Source: Selenomonas sp. (lineage in GTDB: Bacteria; Bacillota_C; Negativicutes; Selenomonadales; Selenomonadaceae). From it: a stretch of DNA of 61,791 bases. The translations under genes and the position numbers were made by a program. Below are positions 51,881-60,355 of the stretch, one piece after another. Within the stretch, counting starts at the first letter, position 1. Each line of letters begins with the position of its first letter. Under the pieces are notes generated by a model. That model made no database searches. It saw only the letters and a list, made by a program, of their open reading frames with translations, and was not told the origin of the DNA. The stretch spans positions 1-61,791 of the forward strand of contig NZ_JAILPX010000111.1 of the NCBI RefSeq assembly GCF_024699275.1, read 5' to 3'.

Positions 51881-53121
51881 TGGAACAGGAATTATTGCAG
51901 AAATATGCCCAGCTGGTGGTCAGTATTGGGGTAAATATCCAGAAAGACCAGATTCTGGTCATCAATTCGCCCATTGAGTGTGCGGACTTTGCCCGTAAAA
52001 TCAGTGAGGCGGCTTTTGCAGCCGGGGCCCATGATGTAATCATCAGCTGGGGGGATGAACTGGCTGCTCATATCCGTTATGAACACGGTGAGAAAAAGCT
52101 TTTCACGGAATTTCCCGAATGGCGGGTGCGCTTTTATCAGGACTATGCGGAGCAGGGGGCAGCTTTTGTGTCCATTGCGGCCCGGGACCCACAGATATTC
52201 AGCGATATTGACCCGGAGAAATTGAAACTGGCTAATCAGGCGGCAGGAGCGGCACTGCTGGAATATCGGGAGCGTCTGATGAGCAACAAGAATACCTGGT
52301 GTGTGGTATCGGTGCCGACTAAGGGCTGGGCAACGAAGGTATTTCCGGCAGATACGCCGGACGAAGCTGTGGCAAAACTCTGGCGGGCAATCTTTAAGAC
52401 TGTGCGTATTGGCGAGGGAATTGATACGGTGGCCGAGTGGCGCAAGCATATCGATTTCCTGCAGCAGGCGGCAAAGTTCCTCAACGAACAGAAATTCGTC
52501 AAGCTTCATTATAAGAATGACAGCGGCACCGATTTGGAAATCGAACTGCCAGAAGGTCATATCTGGGCCGGCGGTGCGGAAAAGTCGGAGCTGGGGATAG
52601 AGTTTGCCGCCAATATGCCGACCGAGGAAGTATACAGCATGCCTCGCCGGGATGGGGTAAATGGCACGGTAGTGGCCTCCAAACCCTTGAATTATAATGG
52701 CAATTTAATCGAAAACTTCCAGCTGACCTTTAAGGATGGCAAGGTGGTGGACTACCGTGCGGAAAAAGGGGAAGAAATCCTCAAAGGCTTGTTGGAAACG
52801 GACGAGGGATCCAGTTATTTGGGGGAAGTAGCTTTGGTACCCTTCGATTCCCCTATTTCCCAGAGTGGAATCCTGTTCTACAATACGCTGTTTGATGAAA
52901 ATGCGTCCTGTCATCTGGCATTGGGCAAGGCTTATCCCACCTGCATCGAAGGCGGCGAGAATATGGACAGCGTGACACTTTTGCAGCATGGGGTCAATGA
53001 TTCTTTGGTTCATGAGGATTTCATGATTGGTACTCGGGACTTGGAAATTGTCGGTACCACTGCTGATGGCCGCGAAATCAAGATTTTTGAACGGGGAAAT
53101 TTTGGGAGGAATTTATGGTAA
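51880..53121 (+). CDS. Aminopeptidase, M29 family (AmpS/PepS type)
   Basis: 413 aa. Recognised by VINSPIECADFARKISEAAF, the metal-ligand segments PTEEVYSMPRRDGVNG (Glu) and SSYLGEVALVPFDSPIS (Glu). A later HLALGKAYPTCIEGG supplies His, and HEDFMIGTRDLEIVG the Asp. M29 enzymes cut N-terminal residues using two metal ions. GGAGG is 7 nt upstream of ATG 51880, overlapping the dtd stop. Its end overlaps the next gene by 7 nt. Confidence 0.92.
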   Translation: MEQELLQKYAQLVVSIGVNIQKDQILVINSPIECADFARKISEAAFAAGAHDVIISWGDELAAHIRYEHGEKKLFTEFPEWRVRFYQDYAEQGAAFVSIAARDPQIFSDIDPEKLKLANQAAGAALLEYRERLMSNKNTWCVVSVPTKGWATKVFPADTPDEAVAKLWRAIFKTVRIGEGIDTVAEWRKHIDFLQQAAKFLNEQKFVKLHYKNDSGTDLEIELPEGHIWAGGAEKSELGIEFAANMPTEEVYSMPRRDGVNGTVVASKPLNYNGNLIENFQLTFKDGKVVDYRAEKGEEILKGLLETDEGSSYLGEVALVPFDSPISQSGILFYNTLFDENASCHLALGKAYPTCIEGGENMDSVTLLQHGVNDSLVHEDFMIGTRDLEIVGTTADGREIKIFERGNFGRNLW

Positions 53122-53753
53122 GGAAAATGGGGCAGATACTGGCGTTATCCTTGCTGGTGTTAACGCTGATCAGTACTTTTTGTCTGGCAGCAGGAAAAGT
53201 CATGGATGAGGATTTTGCCTGTAAGGGAGTAATGCTGGGCGACAGGGAAAGTGCCTTGCAGGAGAAATGGGGAGAACCCCTATACGATAAGCTGGTCATC
53301 AAGCAAGGGGTAAAGCTCAAGACCTATGTCTATAAGGATAACAGTGAGGCCAGCGTATCTTTGCGCACGGGTAAAGTTGTTGATTTTACCGTGGATATGG
53401 AAAAATATACAGCCCGGAATAATGTGCGGAAGGGTGCAACGAAATTTTGGTTGGAAAAGGTCTATGGCAAGCAGCAGCGCCAATTTATTGAGGGGAATTA
53501 CTATCTCATCTACAGCCGGGAAAATTATCCCCATCAGCACTTACTGTTGAAAGTAGATGGCGATGATGGTCATCTGCTGGATATCTGGATAACCAATCTG
53601 CCCTTGGATGAGACAGAGCGGGCGGCTATGGCCGAAGAAGGTGATCCCTTATTGTTGGAGGGAGATGGCGAGGATGACCATGGCGTAATGGGAATTGATC
53701 TGTCGAATCTTCCGCAGGATGAAGATGTACGTTTGGAGGGCTTAGGCAGATGA
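53115..53753 (+). CDS. Secreted protein of unknown function
   Basis: 212 aa. A signal peptide (about residues 1-26, LALSLLVLTLISTFCLAAG) precedes a small domain with GVMLGDRESALQEKWGEPL, which resembles the G-D-x(5)-LGxP pattern of SmpA/BamE-like and copper-amine-type repeats. The C-terminus is very acidic. It starts inside the aminopeptidase 3' end (7-nt overlap) and overlaps the YitT gene start by 4 nt, so it is translated with both. I do not recognise the family. Confidence 0.75.
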   Translation: MVRKMGQILALSLLVLTLISTFCLAAGKVMDEDFACKGVMLGDRESALQEKWGEPLYDKLVIKQGVKLKTYVYKDNSEASVSLRTGKVVDFTVDMEKYTARNNVRKGATKFWLEKVYGKQQRQFIEGNYYLIYSRENYPHQHLLLKVDGDDGHLLDIWITNLPLDETERAAMAEEGDPLLLEGDGEDDHGVMGIDLSNLPQDEDVRLEGLGR

Positions 53754-54652
53754 TTCAGCTTAAGCTGCTGGAGCACCGGCTGCTCCGCTATGGAGGCATT
53801 ACGCTGGGGTGCCTGATTGCCAGCTGTTCAATCAATCTCTTTTTGGTGCCTTCCCATCTGCTGACCGGTGGAGCTACGGGCATTGCCATGATTGTCTATT
53901 ATCTCACCCATTTGCCCATCGGTGCCCAGACCTTTGCTTATAACATACCACTGCTATGGGCGGCCTGGCGGCTATTGGGGAAAGGTTATACCTGTGATGT
54001 GATAATCGGTACGGCGATTTTTTCCTTTTGCCTCGATTTTACCAAACCATTGAATGCCTTTGCCCCGGTTAATGATATGATGCTGGCCGCGATTTTTGGC
54101 GGTGTCTTTAATGGTATCGGCTATGGCATTGTCTTTCGTATGAACGGCAGTACCGGAGGTTTTGATATCGTGGGCGCCATAGCCAAGAAATTCTATTCCT
54201 TTAATATGGGCGGGGTAATCTTTGGTTTTAACTGTTTGGTAATGCTGGCGGCGGCCTTTATGTTTGGCGTAGCACCAGCCATGTTTACCCTTATCTGCAT
54301 GTTTATGAATGCCATGGTGACGGATAAGGTCATTGCGGGGTTTAATAGCCGCAAGGCGCTGCTCATCGTTTCCAATCAGGCGGAGGCCATTGCTGAAGGC
54401 ATTATGGAAGTGGGCCGCGGAGTGACCTTCCTGCATGGTCAGGGGGCCTTTACCCGCCGGGAACGCAACGTGGTATTTGTGGTGGTGAACCTGACGCAGG
54501 TGGCGAAAATGAAGATGATCATCAACGCCATCGACCCCGATGCCTTTGTGATTATCATGTCCGCCAGTGAGGTGATGGGTCATGGCTTCAGCTCACCAGG
54601 AGTAAAAGCTGGCGAGGTCATTCATCGCTATGGGCATGGTGGCAAGGCGTAA
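53750..54652 (+). CDS. YitT family membrane protein
   Basis: 300 aa. Five or six N-terminal membrane helices include LLTGGATGIAMIVYYLTHLP and MNGSTGGFDIVGAIAKK, the YitT repeats. A cytoplasmic C-terminal DUF2179 domain follows (RGVTFLHGQGAFTRRERNVV, ending IIMSASEVMGHGF). Function is not established; transport has been proposed for the family. The ATG overlaps the previous stop. Confidence 0.9.
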   Translation: MIQLKLLEHRLLRYGGITLGCLIASCSINLFLVPSHLLTGGATGIAMIVYYLTHLPIGAQTFAYNIPLLWAAWRLLGKGYTCDVIIGTAIFSFCLDFTKPLNAFAPVNDMMLAAIFGGVFNGIGYGIVFRMNGSTGGFDIVGAIAKKFYSFNMGGVIFGFNCLVMLAAAFMFGVAPAMFTLICMFMNAMVTDKVIAGFNSRKALLIVSNQAEAIAEGIMEVGRGVTFLHGQGAFTRRERNVVFVVVNLTQVAKMKMIINAIDPDAFVIIMSASEVMGHGFSSPGVKAGEVIHRYGHGGKA

Positions 54653-54734
54653 GTGACTGGGCGGTGGTGCTGGCAACTGCTGTTTGCAAGAAAAGACGAA
54701 CGAAAGGTTGCAATAGGGAAAGGAATTTTGTACA

Positions 54735-55301
54735 ATGAAAAAGATATTGATTATGATGCTGGTGCTTTTGACGGCTCTTTCAGCGGGTTGTATCGCCGGC
54801 GGCAAGGATAATGGAGGAAAAAAAGTGGCTAATCGCATTGCAGTATTTGAAACCAACAAGGGGACGTTTGAGATTGAACTGTTTGAGGACAAGACCCCGA
54901 TTACGACGAAGAACTTTATCGACTTGACGGAAAAGGGATTCTACAACGGCGTGATTTTCCATCGGGTCATCGATGGCTTCATGATTCAGGGCGGCGATCC
55001 CGATGGTACGGGCATGGGGGGCCCAGGCTACACCATCGAAGATGAGTTCTTGGATGATTTGCGTTTTGATGGGGAAGGTATCCTGGCCATGGCCAATACA
55101 GGGATGCCTCATACCGGCGGCAGCCAGTTCTTCATCACGCTGGACAAGACTCCTTGGCTCAATGGCAAGCATACCATTTTTGGTAAGGTGATCAAGGGCA
55201 TGGATGTTGTTCGCACCATTGGCCATAGCGAGACGGATTTTGCGGATCGTCCCGTGGACGAAGTGGTGATGGAAAAAGTGACCATTAAAGATGCCGAGTA
55301 A
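54735..55301 (+). CDS. Peptidyl-prolyl cis-trans isomerase (cyclophilin), lipoprotein
   Basis: 188 aa. A lipobox LSAGC at residues 15-19 predicts a lipid-anchored envelope protein. The cyclophilin domain has FHRVIDGFMIQGGDPDGTGM, FITLDKTPWLNGKHTIFGKV and the catalytic FHR Arg. It assists folding of exported proteins. GGAAAGGA precedes the ATG. Its end overlaps the GIY-YIG gene by 11 nt. Confidence 0.94.
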   Translation: MKKILIMMLVLLTALSAGCIAGGKDNGGKKVANRIAVFETNKGTFEIELFEDKTPITTKNFIDLTEKGFYNGVIFHRVIDGFMIQGGDPDGTGMGGPGYTIEDEFLDDLRFDGEGILAMANTGMPHTGGSQFFITLDKTPWLNGKHTIFGKVIKGMDVVRTIGHSETDFADRPVDEVVMEKVTIKDAE

Positions 55302-55557
55302 GGATAAGAACTACACCTATATTTTGGAATGTGGGGATGGCAGTTTTTATACCGGCTGGACAAATGACCTGGAAAAGCGGGTCCGGACGCACAATGCGGG
55401 GCGCGGCGGGAAGTATACCCGGGCGCGCCTGCCTGTGCGTCTTGTCTATTTTGAAGAGTTTACAGATAAAAGGGATGCTCAAAGCCGGGAATGGCATATC
55501 AAACAACTTACCCATGAGCAGAAACGGAATTTGATTGAACATAGCGAGAGGAAGTAA
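55291..55557 (+). CDS. GIY-YIG nuclease superfamily protein (YhbQ/UPF0213-like)
   Basis: 88 aa. It has a GIY-YIG-like core ([20 protein letters not shown]) with conserved Arg ([18 protein letters not shown]) and Glu ([19 protein letters not shown]). Single-domain members of this size are common; their role in DNA processing is not settled. It overlaps the cyclophilin gene, and no strong ribosome-binding site is seen. uppP starts 5 nt after its stop. Confidence 0.92.
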   Translation: MPSKDKNYTYILECGDGSFYTGWTNDLEKRVRTHNAGRGGKYTRARLPVRLVYFEEFTDKRDAQSREWHIKQLTHEQKRNLIEHSERK

Positions 55558-55561
55558 TACG

Positions 55562-56413
55562 GTGGATTTAAGCTTTTTGGAATTGCTGAAAGTAGTAGTC
55601 CTGGGGATTGTAGAAGGGCTGACGGAATGGCTGCCGGTATCCAGTACCGGCCATATGATTTTGGTGGATGAGTTCATTAAGCTGGATGTCAGCAAGGATT
55701 TCATGGACATGTTCCTGGTGGTGATTCAGCTGGGGGCAATCCTGGCTGTGGTGGCGCTGAACTTTGAAAAACTCAATCCCTGGTCCGGCTGGAAGACAAA
55801 GCAGGAAAAACGAGATACCTTCAGCCTGTGGTTTAAGGTTATCGTTGCCTGCATCCCAGCAGCAGTAATCGGGCTGGCCTTCAATGATTATATGGAAGAG
55901 CATTTCATGACGGCACCTGTGGTGGCTGCAACCCTGATTTTTTACGGACTGCTTTTCATCTGGATTGAGAATTACAATAAGCATCGCCGTCCGCGGATTA
56001 ATGATTTAGCTCGTTTGGACTACCGTACAGCGCTGATTATCGGCATGTTTCAGGTCCTGTCGCTGGTGCCTGGTACCAGCCGTTCCGGTGCTACCATTAT
56101 CGGCGGTATCCTCTTTGGTACCAGTCGTATTGTGGCGGCAGAATTTACGTTTTTCCTGGCGATTCCCGTTATGTTTGGGGCAAGCCTGTTGAAAATGGTG
56201 AAATTTGGCCTGCATTATACGGGGGCGGAAATCATCATATTGATTGTGGGGATGGTTACGGCCTTCATCGTATCCATCATGTCCATCAAGTTCCTGCTCA
56301 GTTATATCAAGACCAATGACTTCAAAGCATTTGGCTGGTATCGTATTGTTTTGGGGCTGGTGGTGTTGGCTTACTTGTTCCTGGTTGGCGATCCAACTGC
56401 AGATAATTATTAA
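55562..56413 (+). CDS. uppP: Undecaprenyl-diphosphatase UppP (BacA)
   Basis: 283 aa, seven or eight membrane helices. Active-site motifs are [20 protein letters not shown] and [14 protein letters not shown]. It recycles undecaprenyl pyrophosphate for cell-wall synthesis and can give bacitracin tolerance. GTG start at 55562 with AGAGGA upstream; the in-frame TTG at 55535 overlaps the nuclease gene and is less likely. Confidence 0.95.
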   Translation: MDLSFLELLKVVVLGIVEGLTEWLPVSSTGHMILVDEFIKLDVSKDFMDMFLVVIQLGAILAVVALNFEKLNPWSGWKTKQEKRDTFSLWFKVIVACIPAAVIGLAFNDYMEEHFMTAPVVAATLIFYGLLFIWIENYNKHRRPRINDLARLDYRTALIIGMFQVLSLVPGTSRSGATIIGGILFGTSRIVAAEFTFFLAIPVMFGASLLKMVKFGLHYTGAEIIILIVGMVTAFIVSIMSIKFLLSYIKTNDFKAFGWYRIVLGLVVLAYLFLVGDPTADNY

Positions 56414-56418
56414 GATAT

Positions 56419-56512
56419 GCCTTCCCCGTTGGAGAAGGGGCACGCAATGCGTGATGGATATGGTGCGTTAGTGATACTTGCCTGTCTGATTCCCTTCTCC
56501 ATAGGGGAAGGC
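56419..56512. repeat. 94-bp palindromic element (MITE-like) between uppP and pth
   Basis: Terminal inverted repeats of 21 bp (56419-56439 and 56492-56512; GCCTTCCCC...GGAGAAGGG) match except two positions. They enclose 52 bp that hold a small CACGC-AAT-GCGTG palindrome. It carries no gene and lacks a T-run. It looks like a mobile or regulatory RNA hairpin element. The sequence also opens the pth reading frame upstream, but pth has its own start. Confidence 0.6.
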
Positions 56513-56533
56513 TTAAATATAGGAGGAAATAGG

Positions 56534-57166
56534 ATGAAGATAATTGCGGGCCTGGGCAATCCAGGCAGTGAATACGCCGCCACAAAACACAATGTGGGGT
56601 TTATGCTGGTGGATGCGCTGGCGGATAGACTGGGAATAGATAATTGGCAGGATAAATTTGAGGCGAAGGTGGCTCAGGGGGTTATTGGTACGGAAAAAAT
56701 CCTGCTGGTCAAACCCCTGACCTATATGAACGAGAGCGGCAGAGCTATCGGGCCGTTGTTGAATTATTATAAGTTGGACCCTGAGGATTTAATCGTAGTC
56801 CATGATGATATGGATATTCCTGCTGGCACCGTGCGCATCCGTAAAAAGGGCAGTGCCGGTGGTCATAATGGTATCAAATCCGTGCTGGCCCACGTGGGAG
56901 ATGAACATTTTTCCCGGGTGCGGATAGGTATTGGTCGTCCTATGCCCGGATGGACCGTGGTCAATCATGTACTGGCGCCCTTTACCGATGAGGATAAGCC
57001 CAAAATCAAAGAGGCTATTGCGTATCTTTTGCCGGCTGTGGAATGTATAGTGACAGAAGATGTGGATTTGGCTATGAATAAGTATAATCCCAAAAAGCAG
57101 AAGAAAAAGAAAGTTGTTGAACAGGTTAAAAGTCAGGAAGGAGGCACGGACCGTGTCGCAGAATGA
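56534..57166 (+). CDS. pth: Peptidyl-tRNA hydrolase
   Basis: 210 aa. It begins KIIAGLGNPGSEYAATKHNV (catalytic His in KHN) with conserved LVKPLTYMNESG, VVHDDMDIPAG and GSAGGHNGIKS. It releases peptidyl-tRNA from stalled translation. AGGAGG 8 nt upstream fixes ATG 56534. The last 25 residues (KKQKKKKVVEQVK...) form a basic tail beyond the usual end. The 3' end overlaps the radical SAM gene by 14 nt. Confidence 0.96.
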   Translation: MKIIAGLGNPGSEYAATKHNVGFMLVDALADRLGIDNWQDKFEAKVAQGVIGTEKILLVKPLTYMNESGRAIGPLLNYYKLDPEDLIVVHDDMDIPAGTVRIRKKGSAGGHNGIKSVLAHVGDEHFSRVRIGIGRPMPGWTVVNHVLAPFTDEDKPKIKEAIAYLLPAVECIVTEDVDLAMNKYNPKKQKKKKVVEQVKSQEGGTDRVAE

Positions 57167-58400
57167 GATGATTACGGCAGTCTATGCCGATGAAGAGGGG
57201 AACATTCTGGACGCACCCGGTATGCGGGGTATGGGGCGTACAGGCCGGGATAATATTCCCTTAACGCCGGAAGATTTGATTCCCTTGCCGGAAAGTGCAG
57301 ATTTGATGTTACTGCCTGACCATTTAGCGGTGGGACAGGCCAGCGATGGGGAGGTTATGCCCATATCCGGCTTAGCGGTGGCGGCAATTCTGCCGGCTGG
57401 TTATACGCGTCTCTATATGCCGGCCTATGAGCGGGCGGAGGAGGCGCAAAGGTTGCCTCTTTATGGTTATACCGCTGTGGTGGTTTATAGGGATGAGCTT
57501 TACTGTGCTGCTGTCTACACCGATAAGAATGATAAATGGGATCCGGTGCATTACAATACAAAAGAGCTTAAGAATCTTGTCAAGCGCACGAAAAAGGAGC
57601 TGCCGGGGAACCGCATCGTGGAACAGGTGGCTGGCTGCTCGTTGAAATGGCATTGCTGCACGGCCCAGAATCTCTTTTATCGCCGCTGGGAATGCGGTAT
57701 CCCCGCATCGCCGGTTTGTAACGCCAATTGCTTTGGCTGTATTTCCTTGCAGCCGGCAGAATGCTGTCCATCACCGCAGCAGCGCATCGATTTCCGCCCC
57801 ACACCCGAGGAAATTGCAGAAGTTGGCATCTATCATTTGCAGGTGGCTCCCGATGGCATCATCAGTTTTGGTCAGGGCTGTGAAGGTGAACCAAGCCTGG
57901 CTGCTGATAATATTGCTGCGGGCATCAAACTGATTCGCCAGCAGACGGATAAGGGCCAAATCAATATGAATTCCAATGTGGGCTGGACTGAAGGGGTAAA
58001 AAAGATTGTGGATGCCGGTTTGGATTCCCTGCGGGTGTCCATTATCAGTGCCCGGGAAGAGGGTTATGATGCCTATTACCGGGCCAGCTATCATCTGGAA
58101 AATGTCAAGGAATCCATTCGCTATGCCTTGGAAAAAGGTGTCTATGTGTCCTTGAATCTCCTGTACTTCCCCGGCTTTAATGACCGGGAAGAGGAATTGA
58201 AGGCCTGGCAGGAGTTCTTCCGGGAACTGCCCGTACAGATGATTCAGGTTCGCAACCTCAACATTGATCCGGATGCTTTTCTGGATATCATGCCGGAACC
58301 CCAGGGAAAAGCCGTGGGAACCCGTAAGTTTATTGAAACCCTTCATGGGGAATTTCCCCAGCTGGTTATCGGCAGTTTCAGCCATTATGTGGAAGACTAA
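57153..58400 (+). CDS. Radical SAM protein of unrecognised family with extra Cys-rich region
   Basis: 415 aa. Radical SAM cluster motif C-x3-C-x2-C (PVCNANCFGC) at about residues 189-196. It is late because an N-terminal domain of about 170 residues precedes it. Just before lies another Cys group (GCSLKWHCCTAQNLF, WECG), and after it CC and GCEGEPS (SAM-binding region). RVSIISAREEGYDAYYR and LNLLYFPGFNDREEEL fit a TIM-barrel radical SAM core. GTG 57153 follows GGAAGGAGG; ATG 57168 is an alternative. It is coupled to pth and followed by nagA. Substrate unknown. Confidence 0.82.
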   Translation: MSQNEMITAVYADEEGNILDAPGMRGMGRTGRDNIPLTPEDLIPLPESADLMLLPDHLAVGQASDGEVMPISGLAVAAILPAGYTRLYMPAYERAEEAQRLPLYGYTAVVVYRDELYCAAVYTDKNDKWDPVHYNTKELKNLVKRTKKELPGNRIVEQVAGCSLKWHCCTAQNLFYRRWECGIPASPVCNANCFGCISLQPAECCPSPQQRIDFRPTPEEIAEVGIYHLQVAPDGIISFGQGCEGEPSLAADNIAAGIKLIRQQTDKGQINMNSNVGWTEGVKKIVDAGLDSLRVSIISAREEGYDAYYRASYHLENVKESIRYALEKGVYVSLNLLYFPGFNDREEELKAWQEFFRELPVQMIQVRNLNIDPDAFLDIMPEPQGKAVGTRKFIETLHGEFPQLVIGSFSHYVED

Positions 58401-58418
58401 GAAAAGAGGCGCAGTTTC

Positions 58419-59570
58419 GTGTTAGCAATCAAGAACGGCAGGTTTATCGTACCCGATGAGCAGGGAAATTTTGTTTTTCGTGAAGATGGTGTACTGCTTT
58501 GTGCAGGTGAAAAAATCAAAGGCTTTGTAACGGAACAGGAAATTCCCCCTGAGGCAGAAATCGTTGATGCTAAGGGTAATTATGTGGCACCGGGATTTAT
58601 CAATGTCCATATTCATGGGTGTGCCGGAGCCGATACGATGGATGGTTCCCAAGAAGCATTAGCCAAAATGGCCAAACTGCAGGCACAGACAGGGGTGACG
58701 GCTTTTCTGCCCACTACGATGACCTGTAAATGGTCTGAGGTGGAAACGGCGTTGGGGGTGATTCAAGAAGCCATGAAAAGCCAGCCGGCAGGGGCACAGG
58801 TTCTGGGGGCGCATATGGAAGGCCCCTTTATCAGTCCAGCAAAAAAAGGTGCTCAGGCAGAAGAGAATATTCGTCAGGCCGATTATCATCTGGTAGAACC
58901 CTGGCAGTCGGTGGTTAAAATCATCACACTGGCTCCAGAGGAATTGGTGGACTATACCTTTGTGGAAAAGTGTCAGCAGGCTGGCATTGTCGTATCCATT
59001 GGGCATACGGCAGCGGATTATGACACGGCTGTTGAGGCGGTGGAAAAGCATGGTATCCAGCATTTCACCCATGTCTATAACGCCATGACGGGATTCAGTC
59101 ATCGTGCTCCCGGTGTGGTGGGGGCGGCATTTGATACCGAGGCCAACTGCGAGATTATCGCCGATAATGTGCATAGCCATCCCATGGCCCAAAGATTACT
59201 CTATCATGCCAAGGAGGGCAAACATATTGTCTTGATTACGGATAGCCTGCGGGCCTGTGGATTAGGCGATGGTCCCTCGGAGCTGGGGGGGCAGGCTGTA
59301 TTTGTAAAAGGTGAGCTGGCTACGTTGCAGGACGGCACAATTGCCGGCAGTGTGGCCACCATGAACCGCTGTGTCAAGATATTTTGGGAGAATACCGGTG
59401 CAGACTTGCCACAGATTATCGAAATGGTCACCAGAACACCGGCTGAGGAATTGGCTTGTTATGCAGAACGTGGCTCCTTAACCACCGGAAAACGAGCAGA
59501 TGTGGTAATTTTTGATGAAGATGTTAACCTGCAGCAAGTCATCATCGGCGGAAAAAGACACTTTAATTAA
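58419..59570 (+). CDS. nagA: N-acetylglucosamine-6-phosphate deacetylase
   Basis: 383 aa amidohydrolase. Motifs are NVHIHGCAGADTMDG, HMEGPFISPAKKGAQ, SIGHTAADYD, HFTHVYNAMTGFSHR and ITDSLRACGLGDG (catalytic Asp). It removes acetate from GlcNAc-6-P in amino-sugar recycling. GTG start at 58419 with AAAGAGG upstream. No nagB follows in the window; the next gene has its own promoter. Confidence 0.95.
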   Translation: MLAIKNGRFIVPDEQGNFVFREDGVLLCAGEKIKGFVTEQEIPPEAEIVDAKGNYVAPGFINVHIHGCAGADTMDGSQEALAKMAKLQAQTGVTAFLPTTMTCKWSEVETALGVIQEAMKSQPAGAQVLGAHMEGPFISPAKKGAQAEENIRQADYHLVEPWQSVVKIITLAPEELVDYTFVEKCQQAGIVVSIGHTAADYDTAVEAVEKHGIQHFTHVYNAMTGFSHRAPGVVGAAFDTEANCEIIADNVHSHPMAQRLLYHAKEGKHIVLITDSLRACGLGDGPSELGGQAVFVKGELATLQDGTIAGSVATMNRCVKIFWENTGADLPQIIEMVTRTPAEELACYAERGSLTTGKRADVVIFDEDVNLQQVIIGGKRHFN

Positions 59571-59577
59571 TAGAGAA

Positions 59578-59615
59578 AAACTATATTTGACAAAATATAG
59601 TTTGAGGGGTATAAT
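59578..59615 (+). promoter_or_regulatory. Consensus promoter with overlapping operator palindrome for the nitroreductase gene
   Basis: TTGACA (59587-59592) and TATAAT (59610-59615), 17 bp apart: a perfect sigma-70 promoter. An 11-bp perfect palindrome AAACTATATTT (59578-59588) / AAATATAGTTT (59593-59603) covers the -35 and spacer, so a repressor could block it. A related ACTATA/TATAGT palindrome lies over the mnmA promoter. Confidence 0.8.
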
Positions 59616-59665
59616 ACATTGCATAAAGTAGGAAAACGGCCTTAGGGAAAGGAGATTTTTCGGAC

Positions 59666-60163
59666 ATGAATGCAATTTTTACCCGCACCAGTGTGCGCAG
59701 TTATGAGGAGCGTCCGGTAGAAGCCGAGAAAATCGAAAAGATTTTGCGGGCGGCTATGGCAGCGCCTTCGGCAATGAATCAGCAGCCTTGGGAATTTTAT
59801 GTGGTGACCAATAAAGAGGTCTTGCAGAAGCTGGCTGAGGCCAGCCCCTATACAGCCATGACGGCTAAGGCTCCGGCGGCACTTGTACTCTGTTCCCGGA
59901 AAAAGGATGTTCTTGTACCGGAACTTATCGACGTGGATATGGCCATTGCTACGGAAAATGTTTTGCTGGCCATTGAGGCGCAGGGATTAGGCGGTGTCAT
60001 GCTGGGAATTGCTCCGTTTGCTGACCGTATGGAAAGAGTCGCTAAGGCAATTGTTTTGCCCGAAGCTCTGTCCGTGTTTACGGTGGTGCCCTTCGGCTAT
60101 CCTGCAAAGAAAAATCCTCAGCAGGACCGTTATGATAAACAACGTGTACATTATGTGGATTAA
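59666..60163 (+). CDS. Nitroreductase family flavoprotein
   Basis: 165 aa. It begins IFTRTSVRSYEERPVEAEKI and has APSAMNQQPWEFYVV (FMN-binding) and IEAQGLGGVMLGI. It is a compact FMN-dependent NAD(P)H reductase; the physiological substrate is unknown. AAGGAG precedes the ATG. It is a single-gene unit with a perfect promoter and terminator, so it is probably inducible. Confidence 0.9.
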   Translation: MNAIFTRTSVRSYEERPVEAEKIEKILRAAMAAPSAMNQQPWEFYVVTNKEVLQKLAEASPYTAMTAKAPAALVLCSRKKDVLVPELIDVDMAIATENVLLAIEAQGLGGVMLGIAPFADRMERVAKAIVLPEALSVFTVVPFGYPAKKNPQQDRYDKQRVHYVD

Positions 60164-60194
60164 AATTCGGGTTTAAAATAAGGAACATATCAAT

Positions 60195-60233
60195 GGGCGG
60201 CCTGACCGGTCAATTTTGACGGTTCAGCCGCCC
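60195..60233 (+). terminator. Terminator after the nitroreductase gene
   Basis: GGGCGGCCTGACC (from 60195) pairs with GGTTCAGCCGCCC (to 60233) with one bulge, followed by ATTTTG. Confidence 0.7.
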
Positions 60234-60282
60234 ATTTTGTGAAAATCTAGTTCGGTGTATCTTTTGTTTAGATTAATACCTA

Positions 60283-60334
60283 TTGACATAGTAGGTTAAA
60301 AACTATACGATGATAATATTATTGTATAGTTTTT
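60283..60334 (+). promoter_or_regulatory. Promoter of mnmA with operator-like palindrome
   Basis: TTGACA (60283-60288) and TACGAT (60306-60311) at 17 bp. AAAAACTATAC (60298-60308) and GTATAGTTTTT (60324-60334) form an 11-bp perfect inverted repeat covering the -10; between them ATAATATTAT (60313-60322) is itself palindromic. As RNA it could also be a hairpin with a T-run just after the transcription start. Confidence 0.6.
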
Positions 60335-60355
60335 TAGACAGAGAGGAAGACGGAT

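Noticed and set aside
56417..56533. Upstream extension of pth through the palindromic element
   Set aside because: AGGAGG in front of ATG 56534 and the family N-terminus fix the real start.
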